Assembly: GCA_016927635.1 (NCBI GenBank)
Contig: JAFGMJ010000012.1
Location: forward strand, 1-7,341
Length of the DNA stretch: 7,341 nt
Source of the DNA: Actinomycetota bacterium
GTDB taxonomy: Bacteria > Actinomycetota > Humimicrobiia > Humimicrobiales > Humimicrobiaceae
Direction of reading: 5' to 3'
In this document: positions 1 to 7,110 of the stretch, piece after piece
How the letters are laid out: every line of letters begins with the position of its first letter
Position numbering within the stretch: the stretch's first letter is position 1
The notes under the pieces: model-generated
Databases searched by the model: none
Told to the model about the DNA's origin: nothing
The model's input: the letters and a program-made list of their open reading frames with translations, nothing else
Made by a program: the position numbers and the translations under genes

Positions 1-6
1 ACACTT

Positions 7-41
7 AAATAACCCCTAAAAAAAACAGCACAGGGTTATTT
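7..41 (+). promoter_or_regulatory. Hairpin in the rho leader
   Basis: A perfect 9-bp inverted repeat: AAATAACCC at 7-15 pairs with GGGTTATTT at 33-41, with a 17-nt A-rich loop. It ends 3 nt before the rho Shine-Dalgarno sequence. No T-run follows the stem, so it does not look like an intrinsic terminator for an upstream gene. It could tune rho translation or mRNA stability; that role is inference. Only the repeat itself is seen. Confidence 0.45.
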
Positions 42-44
42 GAA

Positions 45-49
45 AGGAG
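45..49 (+). promoter_or_regulatory. Ribosome binding site of rho
   Basis: AGGAG lies 9 nt before the TTG at 59. No ATG or GTG is equally well placed, and the reading frame from this TTG begins directly with the Rho N-terminal helical domain. This site decides the TTG start. Confidence 0.8.
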
Positions 50-58
50 CAGTATAAA

Positions 59-1606
59 TTGCTGGAAGAAATAAAAAGCTTAAGCAGGGATGATCTTGGA
101 AAGATGGTCGTTTCTGAGCTTAAGGAATTGGCAAAAAATTTAAAGATTTCGGGAATATCCACATTAAAAAAGGATGCCCTCATAGAAATAATATCTGAGC
201 ATATTAAACAGGGCCACCGGGAAAAAGAACAGCCTGCCGAAGAGACAGGAAAATCCCCCGGCTTGCAGACTGGCGCTACAGGGGCTTTTGCCGCTGAAGA
301 GCCGCAAATAGAACCCGCTGCAGAGGCTGCCAGCATTTCTGGGGCAGCTGTGCTTGAGGAAAAACAGGCTGAAGATAAAACAGAAGCAAGGCCAGAAAAA
401 ATAAAGTCTGAGCAGGCTGAGCTTGAAAAGAAAATCGAAGCTGAAGTTGAAGTCTATGAAGAAAAAATGAAGGGCATACTTGATATACTTGCAGAGGGCT
501 ACGGATTTTTAAGGACAAACGGATATCTTCAGGGACCCAATGATATATATGTTTCACAGTCCCAGATAAGAAGGTTTCACTTAAGACAGGGCGATGAAGT
601 ATATGGAGTAGTCAGGCCTCCTAAAGATAATGAAAAATATAATGCGCTTTTGAGAATAGAGAAGGTAAATGACTCAGACCCTGAAGCAATAAGAAAAAGG
701 AAGCCGTTTGAGTCGCTAACGCCGATTTATCCTCTTGAAAGGCTGTGGCTTGAAACAACTCATAGCAATCTTACTGCAAGGATAATAGATCTTATTGCGC
801 CTATAGGTAAAGGCCAGAGAGGGCTTATAGTATCGCCTCCTAAAGCAGGAAAAACTACAATACTTAAAGATATTGCAAACAGTGTTGCCACAAATAATCC
901 TGAGGTCTATATAATGGTGCTGCTTGTTGATGAAAGACCTGAGGAAGTAACAGATATGGAGCGCTCAGTCAAAGGCGAGGTCATAAGCTCGACTTTTGAC
1001 CAGCCATCAGAAAATCATGTCCAGGTTTCTGAGCTGGTGCTTCAGAGGGCAAAAAGGCTTGTGGAGCATGGAAAAGACGTGCTGATACTTCTTGACAGCA
1101 TTACAAGGCTTGCAAGAGCATACAATCTTTCAATACCTGCAAGCGGAAGAGTTTTGTCCGGTGGCGTTGACTCGACAGCACTTTTTCCCCCTAAAAGGTT
1201 TTTTGGAGCAGCCAGGAACATTGAGTTTGGAGGAAGCCTTACAATACTTGCAACAGCCCTGATAGACACCGGCAGCCGAATGGACGATGTAATTTTTGAG
1301 GAATTTAAGGGAACAGGCAATATGGAAATAAATCTTGACAGAAAACTTGCCGATAAGAGGATATTTCCCGCAATAGACATTCTTCGTTCTGGGACCCGTA
1401 AAGAAGAACTGCTGATGGAAGAGGAAGAAGCAAGCCAGGTCTGGAAATTAAGAAGGATAATACATGAAAAAGAGCCTGAGGTGGCCCTGGAACAGCTTAT
1501 TGATTATATGAGAAAAACTAAGACCAATTCGGACTTTTTAAATGTAATAAAGACAAGTCTTCAAAACAACAAATCTTCATTGAATCCAAGACAGTATAAT
1601 CAGTAA
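59..1606 (+). CDS. rho: Transcription termination factor Rho
   Basis: A 515-residue cytoplasmic RNA-dependent ATPase/helicase that, as a hexameric ring, releases RNA polymerase from untranslated transcripts. Residues 1-50 form the SAP-like Rho_N helical domain. Residues 52-136 are a Glu/Ala/Lys-rich low-complexity linker. About 137-203 is the cold-shock-like primary RNA-binding domain, with GYGFLR at 147-152. The ATPase core follows: Walker A SPPKAGKT 259-266 (K265), catalytic-glutamate motif DERPEEV 291-297, Walker B VLILLD ending at D346, Q-loop region [18 protein letters not shown] from 366, and SGTRKEELL with the probable arginine finger R447. All key residues are present. E. coli Rho is about 419 residues; the extra length is mostly the linker. 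The start is TTG behind AGGAG. Rho is autoregulated in some bacteria; here only the leader hairpin hints at control. The identification is firm. Confidence 0.98.
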   Translation: MLEEIKSLSRDDLGKMVVSELKELAKNLKISGISTLKKDALIEIISEHIKQGHREKEQPAEETGKSPGLQTGATGAFAAEEPQIEPAAEAASISGAAVLEEKQAEDKTEARPEKIKSEQAELEKKIEAEVEVYEEKMKGILDILAEGYGFLRTNGYLQGPNDIYVSQSQIRRFHLRQGDEVYGVVRPPKDNEKYNALLRIEKVNDSDPEAIRKRKPFESLTPIYPLERLWLETTHSNLTARIIDLIAPIGKGQRGLIVSPPKAGKTTILKDIANSVATNNPEVYIMVLLVDERPEEVTDMERSVKGEVISSTFDQPSENHVQVSELVLQRAKRLVEHGKDVLILLDSITRLARAYNLSIPASGRVLSGGVDSTALFPPKRFFGAARNIEFGGSLTILATALIDTGSRMDDVIFEEFKGTGNMEINLDRKLADKRIFPAIDILRSGTRKEELLMEEEEASQVWKLRRIIHEKEPEVALEQLIDYMRKTKTNSDFLNVIKTSLQNNKSSLNPRQYNQ

Positions 1607-1686
1607 ATTCATCTGCCTTTAAAAGCATGCAAATAGATTTCTGTGCAATACATGCCACATTATCTTTATGCATTCAAAAGGATTTG

Positions 1687-1712
1687 GTGTATTTGTTTAC
1701 TAAAAAATACAC
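1687..1712. repeat. 8-bp inverted repeat, possible operator
   Basis: GTGTATTT (1687-1694) and AAATACAC (1705-1712) are perfect inverted copies separated by 10 nt. The centre lies on the -35 region of the candidate rpmE promoter, where a repressor dyad would be expected. No T-run follows, so it is a poor terminator for rho. I do not recognise it as a known operator; it does not match a Zur/Fur-type box. Function is inferred from position only. Confidence 0.4.
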
Positions 1713-1722
1713 TTGTGATAAT
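1693..1722 (+). promoter_or_regulatory. Candidate promoter for rpmE-thyX-DUF1385
   Basis: An extended -10 element, TGT followed by GATAAT (1717-1722, 5 of 6 to TATAAT), lies about 100 nt before the rpmE start. The -35 is weak: TTGTTT at 1693-1698 with an 18-bp spacer, or TTTACT at 1696-1701 with a 15-bp spacer. Transcription would start near 1729, giving a leader of about 93 nt. The surrounding DNA is very AT-rich, so chance matches are likely. The 215-bp gap after rho makes a separate promoter plausible. Confidence 0.45.
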
Positions 1723-1753
1723 ATATCCTATTTGTTGTTTGCTTTATTTTTAA

Positions 1754-1792
1754 AAAATATTGGAAAAGAATTAAAATATTGCATTTTCAATT
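1754..1792 (+). other. AT-rich repeats and weak hairpin in the rpmE leader
   Basis: AAAATATTG occurs twice as a direct repeat (1754-1762 and 1773-1781). Positions 1769-1777 can pair with 1783-1792 around a 5-nt loop, with a single C bulge; every pair is A-T. The structure lies about 15 nt before the rpmE ribosome binding site. Stability would be low and base composition alone could explain it. Confidence 0.25.
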
Positions 1793-1806
1793 AAATTTTA
1801 TTATCT

Positions 1807-1812
1807 GTGAGG
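1807..1812 (+). promoter_or_regulatory. Ribosome binding site of rpmE
   Basis: GTGAGG ends 9 nt before the ATG at 1822. The GTG at 1807 is in frame with rpmE, but it is part of this site and would add five residues not normal for bL31, so it is not taken as the start. Confidence 0.7.
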
Positions 1813-1821
1813 TTAAAGAGA

Positions 1822-2028
1822 ATGAAAAAAGATATACACCCTGCATATGTTGATTGTACAGTAACATGCTCATGCGGCAATACTTTCCAGACCCGGTCCG
1901 TAAAAAAGGAGCTGCATGTGGATATATGTTCAAATTGCCACCCATTCTATACAGGAAAACAAAAACTGGTTGACAGCGGCGGACGAGTGGACAGATTCCA
2001 GAAAAGGCTTAAAAAAGTAAAAAAATAA
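1822..2028 (+). CDS. rpmE: 50S ribosomal protein bL31, zinc-binding type
   Basis: A 68-residue protein of the large ribosomal subunit, near the central protuberance where it helps form an intersubunit bridge. It begins MKKDIHPAY, the classical bL31 N-terminus. It carries the four cysteines of the zinc-binding (C+) form: C16, C18, C36 and C39, arranged CxC and CxxC, followed by HPFYTGKQK and a basic C-terminus. The length is normal (about 66-84). The ATG at 1822 is preferred to the in-frame GTG at 1807 because of family N-terminus and ribosome binding site spacing. The zinc form implies the protein can act as a zinc store; in several bacteria a zinc-free paralogue replaces it under Zur control, but none is in this window. 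It lies downstream of rho as in many Gram-positive bacteria, and 1 nt upstream of thyX. Confidence 0.97.
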   Translation: MKKDIHPAYVDCTVTCSCGNTFQTRSVKKELHVDICSNCHPFYTGKQKLVDSGGRVDRFQKRLKKVKK

Positions 2029-2029
2029 A

Positions 2030-2713
2030 ATGAAAGTCAATTTAGTAAAATATACGCCTGAACCGGAAAAAATGGTTGCAGTTGCTGCAAGGCTTTGTTA
2101 TTCTCCTGCTGGCGGAGAAAAACTTTTTGAAAATCTTAACAATGAAGAAGTTGTCAAACTTGTAAGATTTGTTGTAAAAAGCGGGCATTTAAGCACAACC
2201 GAACATGTGGTCTTTACTTTTGCCGCAGAGGGAGTCTCAAGGTCGCTGACCCATCAGCTTGTCAGGCACAGGCTTGCATCATATAATCAGCAGTCCCAGC
2301 GTTATGTAAAATTTCATGAAAATTTCCAGTATATAACTCCGCCTGCCGTAAGCAATAATAATAAAGTTTCTGATAAGTTTGCTGAAATGATTGAAAAAAT
2401 ACATGCATTTTATGAGGAAATGCTTGATGCAGGCGTTGAGGTGGAAGATGCAAGATACATACTTCCTGCAGCTTCAGAGACCAAGATAATTATAACCATG
2501 AACGGCAGGGAACTTCTGCATTTCTTTACAGTTAGATGCTGTAACAGGGCACAGTGGGAAATAAGGCAGCTTGCTATTTTAATGCTTAAGCTTGTTAAAA
2601 AGATCAGCCCTGTTATTTTTGAAAATGCGGGGCCAAACTGTTTGAGGGGCCCATGCCCCGAGGGTAAATTCAAATGCGAGGTTCCTCCCAAGGCAAGTGA
2701 TTTCGATGCTTAA
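2030..2713 (+). CDS. thyX: Flavin-dependent thymidylate synthase ThyX
   Basis: A 227-residue enzyme converting dUMP to dTMP with FAD, NADPH and methylene-tetrahydrofolate, unrelated to ThyA. The diagnostic ThyX motif RHRxxSxxxxSxR is complete at 79-91 (R79, H80, R81, S84, S89, R91). The C-terminal half has NGRELLHFF (158-166) and RAQWEIR (173-179), also typical. A GPNCLRGPCPEGKFKC tail (201-216) is cysteine-containing, as in many clostridial/deltaproteobacterial-like ThyX. The start ATG follows the rpmE stop after 1 nt and has no clear Shine-Dalgarno sequence, so translation is probably coupled to rpmE. The last 8 nt overlap the DUF1385 gene. ThyX releases tetrahydrofolate directly, so organisms relying on it often lack DHFR; whether that holds here cannot be seen. 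Bacillus has the thymidine kinase gene tdk near this position. Confidence 0.96.
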   Translation: MKVNLVKYTPEPEKMVAVAARLCYSPAGGEKLFENLNNEEVVKLVRFVVKSGHLSTTEHVVFTFAAEGVSRSLTHQLVRHRLASYNQQSQRYVKFHENFQYITPPAVSNNNKVSDKFAEMIEKIHAFYEEMLDAGVEVEDARYILPAASETKIIITMNGRELLHFFTVRCCNRAQWEIRQLAILMLKLVKKISPVIFENAGPNCLRGPCPEGKFKCEVPPKASDFDA

Positions 2714-3659
2714 AAGTGATTCAAAATTAAATGTCGGTGGTCAGGCAGTGCTTGAAGGCGTGATGATGCGGAGCAGGCGTTTCTGGTCCATTGCCGTAAG
2801 AAGGCCTGATAATACAATTGCTACGGATGTCTTTAAAGAGATATCCATAATGAACAGGAAAAAAATACTTGGATTCCCTTTTATAAGGGGGGTAATCGCA
2901 CTGGGGGAAAATCTTTCACTTGGTTTTAAGGCTCTCAGTTATTCTGTAAACGAAGCTACCGGGGAAGAGGTGCAGATGTCCAAAAAACAGATGGGCATAT
3001 CTGTTGCCATAGCCCTTATTTTTAGCGTGGGGGTCTTTTTTATATTGCCGACTGTTGTTGGAAGGTCCTTTTCAAACCTTGTGCCTAACCCTATTCTTTA
3101 TAACCTGCTTGAAGGCCTCATAAGGATAGCGTTTTTACTGGGATATATAGCTATGGTTTCTTTTATGAAAGACATAAAAAGGCTTTTCCAGTATCATGGG
3201 GCAGAGCACAAAACAATACAGGCATATGAATATGGCGAAGAACTCATACCTGAAAATATAAGAAAATACTCAAGGCTTCACTTAAGATGCGGCACCAGTT
3301 TTCTCCTTATTGTAATGATAGTTGCGCTTATTGTGTTTGCCCTTCTCGGCGCCCTTATCGGAAAGCCTCCGCTTTATTTGAAAATAATATTAAGGGTGGT
3401 TTTAATCCCTGTAATTGCCGGGATATCTTATGAACTTATCAGGTTTGCAGGTAAATTCAGTAAAAACAGGGCAGTCAATATTATTTTTTACCCCGGGCTG
3501 CTTCTTCAGAAAATAACAACACGCGAACCTTCGGATGACCAGCTTGAAGTGGCAGTTGCTTCACTGCAAAAAATACTGGAAGCAGAAAAAAGCGAAGCAA
3601 ATGATGAAGTGGAAGAGAAAATAATCTCCAGGCCGGATGATGTTGCAATAAATGCATAA
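2706..3659 (+). CDS. DUF1385 family membrane protein (YqhQ-like)
   Basis: A 317-residue predicted integral membrane protein of unknown biochemical function. The family signature near the N-terminus, GGQAVLEGVMMR (about 11-22), is intact, as is the conserved YHGAEHKTI (163-171) between membrane segments. Hydrophobic stretches lie at about 98-119, 132-153, 198-218 and 225-242. The histidine- and glutamate-containing HGAEHK loop looks like a possible metal or active site, but no reaction is established. The C-terminal 40 residues are charged and probably cytoplasmic. The ATG at 2706 is chosen because the signature starts soon after; an in-frame GTG at 2697 would add three residues. Both overlap the thyX end, so coupling is likely. 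Family members often lie beside rpmE, prfA and prmC in Gram-positive bacteria, suggesting a link to translation or envelope growth, but that is inference. Confidence 0.9.
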   Translation: MLKSDSKLNVGGQAVLEGVMMRSRRFWSIAVRRPDNTIATDVFKEISIMNRKKILGFPFIRGVIALGENLSLGFKALSYSVNEATGEEVQMSKKQMGISVAIALIFSVGVFFILPTVVGRSFSNLVPNPILYNLLEGLIRIAFLLGYIAMVSFMKDIKRLFQYHGAEHKTIQAYEYGEELIPENIRKYSRLHLRCGTSFLLIVMIVALIVFALLGALIGKPPLYLKIILRVVLIPVIAGISYELIRFAGKFSKNRAVNIIFYPGLLLQKITTREPSDDQLEVAVASLQKILEAEKSEANDEVEEKIISRPDDVAINA

Positions 3660-3660
3660 A

Positions 3661-3686
3661 ATATAAATGCTTTTGCAATTTAATAT
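3661..3686 (+). other. Imperfect AT-rich hairpin between DUF1385 and prfA
   Basis: Just after the DUF1385 stop, 3661-3670 can pair with 3675-3686 around a TTTT loop, giving about ten pairs with two single-A bulges and only two G-C pairs. A T-run (3698-3703) follows 11 nt later, too far for a standard intrinsic terminator. It may mark a weak attenuation or processing point. The rest of the 69-bp gap shows no convincing promoter and no Shine-Dalgarno sequence for prfA. Confidence 0.3.
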
Positions 3687-3728
3687 TCAAAAAGAAGTTT
3701 TTTAAAATCTTTAAAATAATAAACAATC

Positions 3729-4808
3729 ATGGTCGATATACTTGAAAAAGTAAAAAGTTATGAAGATACCTACAACAGGCTTGTTGAAAGGCTTGCAAGC
3801 TCTGATGTTGCAAATGATCCTGAAAAAATAAAGCAATACGGCAGGAAAATATCAGATCTTGAAGCAATAGTGATGGCTGCCAAAAAATACAGGGAGCTAA
3901 TATCTTCAGCTGAGGATATAAAAGAAATGTCCAGGTCTGAAAAAGATGAGGAGATGAAAGAGTATCTTTCTGAAGAACTTGCAAAAAACAGGCAGGAAAT
4001 TGAAAATTATGAAAAACAGCTGAAACTCTTTTTAACCCCCAAAGACCCTCATGACACAAAAAATGTCATAATAGAAATAAGAGCCGGCGCAGGCGGGGAC
4101 GAGGCAGCGCTCTTTGCAGAGGTCCTTTACAGGATGTACACAAGATATGCTGAAAATAAAAGATGGAACCACAGCGTGCTCAGCTCAAATCCTCTTGGAA
4201 TAGGCGGCTTTAAAGAAATAATATTTGAAGTAAACGGCAAGAGCGTTTACTCGGATATGAAATATGAATCAGGTGTGCACAGAGTGCAGAGAATACCAGT
4301 TACTGAATCAAGCGGAAGGATACATACCTCAACAGTGACTGTAGCGGTTCTGCCGGAGGCTGAGGACGTGGATGTAACAATAGAACAGAAAGACTTAAAA
4401 ATTGATGTTTTCCGCTCCAGCGGTCCGGGTGGGCAATCAGTAAACACCACCGATTCCGCAGTCAGGATAACACATTTGCCTACGGGTATAGTAATATCTT
4501 GCCAGGATGAGAAAAGCCAGCTTCAGAATAAGGAAAAAGCCATGAAAATACTAAGGGCAAGACTTCTTGAAGCAGAGGAACAGAAGCAGCTTGACGAACA
4601 GGTAAAAAACAGGCGCTCCCAGATCGGCACCGGTGACAGAAGTGAGCGCATAAGGACTTATAATTATCCCCAGGGAAGAGTTACGGACCACAGGATAAAC
4701 CTTACCCTATATAAGCTTGACGAGATACTGCAGGGCGATATATCTGAGCTTATTGAGGCATTAAGGGTTGCCGATGAAGAAAAGAAACTGGAGAAACTGA
4801 ATATTTAG
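3729..4808 (+). CDS. prfA: Peptide chain release factor 1 (RF1)
   Basis: A 359-residue cytoplasmic factor that recognises UAA and UAG in the ribosomal A site and triggers peptide release. The codon-recognition tripeptide is PVT at 190-192 (PxT form, typical of RF1; RF2 has SPF), followed by [14 protein letters not shown]. The catalytic GGQ is at 234-236 within [17 protein letters not shown]236 is the residue methylated by PrmC. The RF1-conserved [18 protein letters not shown] lies at 306-323. The N-terminal 100 residues are helical and charged, as in domain 1. Length is normal (about 355-360), with no frameshift, which fits RF1 rather than RF2. The ATG at 3729 gives the expected N-terminus, yet no purine-rich ribosome binding site lies within 20 nt upstream. 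The gene ends in TAG, itself an RF1-read stop codon. prmC follows after 13 nt. Confidence 0.98.
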   Translation: MVDILEKVKSYEDTYNRLVERLASSDVANDPEKIKQYGRKISDLEAIVMAAKKYRELISSAEDIKEMSRSEKDEEMKEYLSEELAKNRQEIENYEKQLKLFLTPKDPHDTKNVIIEIRAGAGGDEAALFAEVLYRMYTRYAENKRWNHSVLSSNPLGIGGFKEIIFEVNGKSVYSDMKYESGVHRVQRIPVTESSGRIHTSTVTVAVLPEAEDVDVTIEQKDLKIDVFRSSGPGGQSVNTTDSAVRITHLPTGIVISCQDEKSQLQNKEKAMKILRARLLEAEEQKQLDEQVKNRRSQIGTGDRSERIRTYNYPQGRVTDHRINLTLYKLDEILQGDISELIEALRVADEEKKLEKLNI

Positions 4809-4811
4809 GAG
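4807..4811 (+). promoter_or_regulatory. Ribosome binding site of prmC, overlapping the prfA stop
   Basis: AGGAG shares two bases with the prfA TAG stop codon and lies 10 nt before the in-frame TTG at 4822. The arrangement suggests that ribosomes terminating on prfA help start prmC. Another TTG at 4814 is out of frame. Confidence 0.7.
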
Positions 4812-4821
4812 CCTTGATTAT

Positions 4822-5823
4822 TTGCAGCAAAAAAAGCAGATATGGGATATAAAAAAGCTTCTTGACTGGTCGGTTGACTATTTTGAAAAAAAAGATATCC
4901 CTCAGCCAAGGCTGTCTGCAGAACTTCTTCTATGCGCAGTATTGAAATTTACAAGAATGCAGCTTTACCTCAATTTTAACCGTATTGTAAAAGACGAAGA
5001 ACTTTCAGTTTTTAAAGGCTATATTCTTAAGCGCCTAGAGCATGCGCCCATACAGTATATTCTCAATGAAGCATATTTCAGGAACACAAAACTTTTTGTA
5101 GACGGAAATGTTTTAATCCCAAGACCTGAGACAGAGCTTCTTGTGGATAAGGCCCTTATGGCTTTAAAAGATGCCGTGCTTTCAACGCCTCAAAAAGAAG
5201 ATAAAATAAATATAAATATACTGGAGATAGGGACTGGAAGCGGCGCAATTGCCATAAGCATTGCACAGGAAATAGACGAATATTTAAAAAGAAATATAGG
5301 GGGCGGCATTTCCGTACAAAATATAACCTGGAAAATAATTGCAACTGAATGCAGCAGCAGTGCGCTAGAAATTGCAAAAAACAATGCGGAAAAAATACTT
5401 GATAGACAAAAATATGAAAACCTGGATTTTATAAATGCAGATATAGTCCCCGGAAATTCCCAAGATTTCATCACTGCATACAAAGGTAAAATAAATATTT
5501 TAGTTTCAAACCCTCCATATATTTGCGTCAAAGATTATGCACATCTTCCAGACGAAGTCAGGCTTTTTGAGCCGGAAGGGGCCCTTCTTGCGGGTGATAG
5601 CGGTCTTGAAATTTATGAAAGAATACTTGAGATGGCTTTTCCCTTTTTGCGGGAGCAAAACAGCTGCATGCTTTTTGAAACAGATCCTCATACAGCATCC
5701 GGCCTCAAAGATCTTGTTAAAAGTTATTCTTCAAAAAACAAATTCAAATCCTGTGATATAGTAATTGAAAAAGACTATAACAACAGGGACAGAATATTAT
5801 CAGTAAAGCTTAAGAAAAGCTGA
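4822..5823 (+). CDS. prmC: Release factor glutamine methyltransferase PrmC
   Basis: A 333-residue SAM-dependent N5-glutamine methyltransferase that modifies the GGQ glutamine of release factors RF1 and RF2. An N-terminal helical domain (about 1-90) contains PIQYIL, then VLIPRPETELLVDKAL (97-112). The Rossmann fold follows: SAM-binding LEIGTGSGAIAI (134-145), the acidic ribose-binding residue E176, and catalytic NPPY at 230-233 that grips the substrate glutamine, then FEPEGALLAGDSGLEIYERIL (249-269). E. coli PrmC is 277 residues; here two extra segments flank motif I (about 116-131 and 151-170). NPPY plus the prfA neighbour separates it from other NPPY enzymes such as PrmB. The start is TTG behind AGGAG overlapping the prfA stop, so it is probably co-transcribed and translationally coupled. 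It ends 14 bp from the convergent glyA. Confidence 0.96.
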   Translation: MQQKKQIWDIKKLLDWSVDYFEKKDIPQPRLSAELLLCAVLKFTRMQLYLNFNRIVKDEELSVFKGYILKRLEHAPIQYILNEAYFRNTKLFVDGNVLIPRPETELLVDKALMALKDAVLSTPQKEDKININILEIGTGSGAIAISIAQEIDEYLKRNIGGGISVQNITWKIIATECSSSALEIAKNNAEKILDRQKYENLDFINADIVPGNSQDFITAYKGKINILVSNPPYICVKDYAHLPDEVRLFEPEGALLAGDSGLEIYERILEMAFPFLREQNSCMLFETDPHTASGLKDLVKSYSSKNKFKSCDIVIEKDYNNRDRILSVKLKKS

Positions 5824-5837
5824 TGATGTTTTCACTT

Positions 5838-7100
5838 TTACATGCCGGAATAAACAGGAAAATCCCCTGCCAGCGCCTTTACTTTTTTTGAAACATCCTT
5901 AAGTGCGCTGCTGTGATGCATATTCTTTAAAGTGAAATCTATCATATCTGCAATCAGGTGCATTTCTTCAATACCCATGCCCTGTGTAGTGACTGCAGGG
6001 GTGCCTATCCTTATGCCGCTTGTAATGTTGGGATTTAACTGGTCGTATGGAATCACATTTTTATTAAGTATTATTCCGGCAGACGCCAAAGCCTCGCTGG
6101 CCTCATAGCCTGTGAGGTTTTTGTCCGTTAAATCGATTAGGAAAAGATGGTTATCCGTGCCGCCGGAAACTATCCGGTAGCTCTTATCTTTCATATCCTG
6201 GCACAGCGCCTTTGAATTCTCTATTATATTTTTTGAATAGGTCTTAAAAGAAGGATCCATTGCCTCCAAGAAACACACTGCTTTTGCGGCAATCACATGC
6301 ATGAGCGGGCCTCCCTGGGTTCCCGGAAAAACTGATTTATTTATAAGCCCTGAATATTTTTTATCTGCAATTATAAGGCCTCCTCTTGGCCCCCTTAATG
6401 TCTTATGTGTCGTTGCAGTTGTAAAATCAGCAATTCCCACTGAAGTAGGGTAAACCCCACCGGCTATAAGGCCTGCGACGTGGGCGATATCGGCCATTAA
6501 AAACGCCCCAACCTCATCAGCTATTTCCCTGAATTTTGAATAATCAATAATTCTTGAATATGAGCTTGCGCCGGCAATTATCAATTTCGGCTTTGCTATT
6601 TTTGCCAGCTTTTTAACATTTTCATAATCAATCATTTCAGTTTCTGTATCGACGCTGTATGTGAATATATCAAAATACCTTCCGGTAAGATTCTGTTTGT
6701 GGCCGTGTGAAAGGTGCCCTCCATCCCTTAAATTCATGCTCAGTATCTTATCACCGCAATTAAGCACCGAAAGAAATACGGCTGTATTTGCCTGCACGCC
6801 GCTGTGGGGCTGCACATTTGAAAAATTTGAATTGAAAAGCTCATTGCATCTTTTTATTGCAAGTTCCTCCACCTCGTCTATTACCCTGCATCCTTCATAA
6901 TACCTGTCACCGGGATAACCTTCGGCATATTTATTTGTAAGTATTGAACCCATTGTCCTTATCACTTCCTGTGAAGTGAAGTTTTCGCTTGCAATGAGTA
7001 TTATCTGGCTTTTCTGCCTTTCAAGCTCATTTTTAAGTATCTGCTGCATCTCTGTGTCGGCAACAGCTGCTAAGGTATGATTTCTGTTATCTTTTATCAA
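5838..7100 (-). CDS. glyA: Serine hydroxymethyltransferase
   Basis: A 420-residue PLP enzyme interconverting serine and glycine while making 5,10-methylene-tetrahydrofolate, the main entry of one-carbon units. The N-terminal IILIASENF (33-41) and KYAEGYPGDRYYEG (57-70, E60) form substrate and dimer contacts. NVQPHSGVQAN (95-105) and DGGHLSHG (126-133) bind the cofactor. The PLP lysine is K233 in TTHKTLRGPRGG. SGIRIGTPAVT (361-371) supplies the carboxylate-binding arginine. Length is normal (about 410-430). The start is TTG at 7098-7100, 4 nt after GGAGGA; the next in-frame ATG (residue 18) would cut into the normal N-terminus. A good promoter precedes it. Its product methylene-THF is the ThyX substrate. 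It is read opposite to rho-prmC, whereas these genes usually share one direction in Bacillota. Confidence 0.98.
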   Translation of the reverse strand: MIKDNRNHTLAAVADTEMQQILKNELERQKSQIILIASENFTSQEVIRTMGSILTNKYAEGYPGDRYYEGCRVIDEVEELAIKRCNELFNSNFSNVQPHSGVQANTAVFLSVLNCGDKILSMNLRDGGHLSHGHKQNLTGRYFDIFTYSVDTETEMIDYENVKKLAKIAKPKLIIAGASSYSRIIDYSKFREIADEVGAFLMADIAHVAGLIAGGVYPTSVGIADFTTATTHKTLRGPRGGLIIADKKYSGLINKSVFPGTQGGPLMHVIAAKAVCFLEAMDPSFKTYSKNIIENSKALCQDMKDKSYRIVSGGTDNHLFLIDLTDKNLTGYEASEALASAGIILNKNVIPYDQLNPNITSGIRIGTPAVTTQGMGIEEMHLIADMIDFTLKNMHHSSALKDVSKKVKALAGDFPVYSGM

Positions 7101-7104
7101 AATA

Positions 7105-7110
7105 TCCTCC
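7105..7110 (-). promoter_or_regulatory. Ribosome binding site of glyA
   Basis: On the minus strand GGAGGA lies 4 nt before the TTG start at 7100. It is the strongest Shine-Dalgarno match in the window and supports the TTG start. Confidence 0.8.

Noticed and set aside
16..557. Minus-strand open frames of about 106 and 93 codons opposite the rho 5' region
   Set aside because: They lie fully antisense to the Rho N-terminus and linker, have no ribosome binding site and resemble no family; the low-complexity linker explains the lack of stops.
1042..1380. Minus-strand open frame of 112 codons inside rho
   Set aside because: Antisense to the highly conserved ATPase core; a shadow of the real gene.
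1625..1655. GCATG/CATGC repeat after rho as a terminator
   Set aside because: Only a 5-bp stem with a 21-nt loop and no following T-run; not a credible intrinsic terminator.
1807..1821. GTG at 1807 as the rpmE start
   Set aside because: It is part of the ribosome binding site, and bL31 proteins begin at the MKKDIHP motif encoded from 1822.
3673..3708. TTGCAA and TAAAAT before prfA as a promoter
   Set aside because: The spacer is 24 bp, too long, and other pairings in this AT-rich gap are no better.
5156..5761. Several short open frames on both strands within prmC
   Set aside because: All overlap the conserved methyltransferase frame and show no recognisable protein features.
6661..6900. 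Plus-strand open frame of 79 codons inside glyA
   Set aside because: Antisense to the conserved PLP-binding region of GlyA; no ribosome binding site or family signal.
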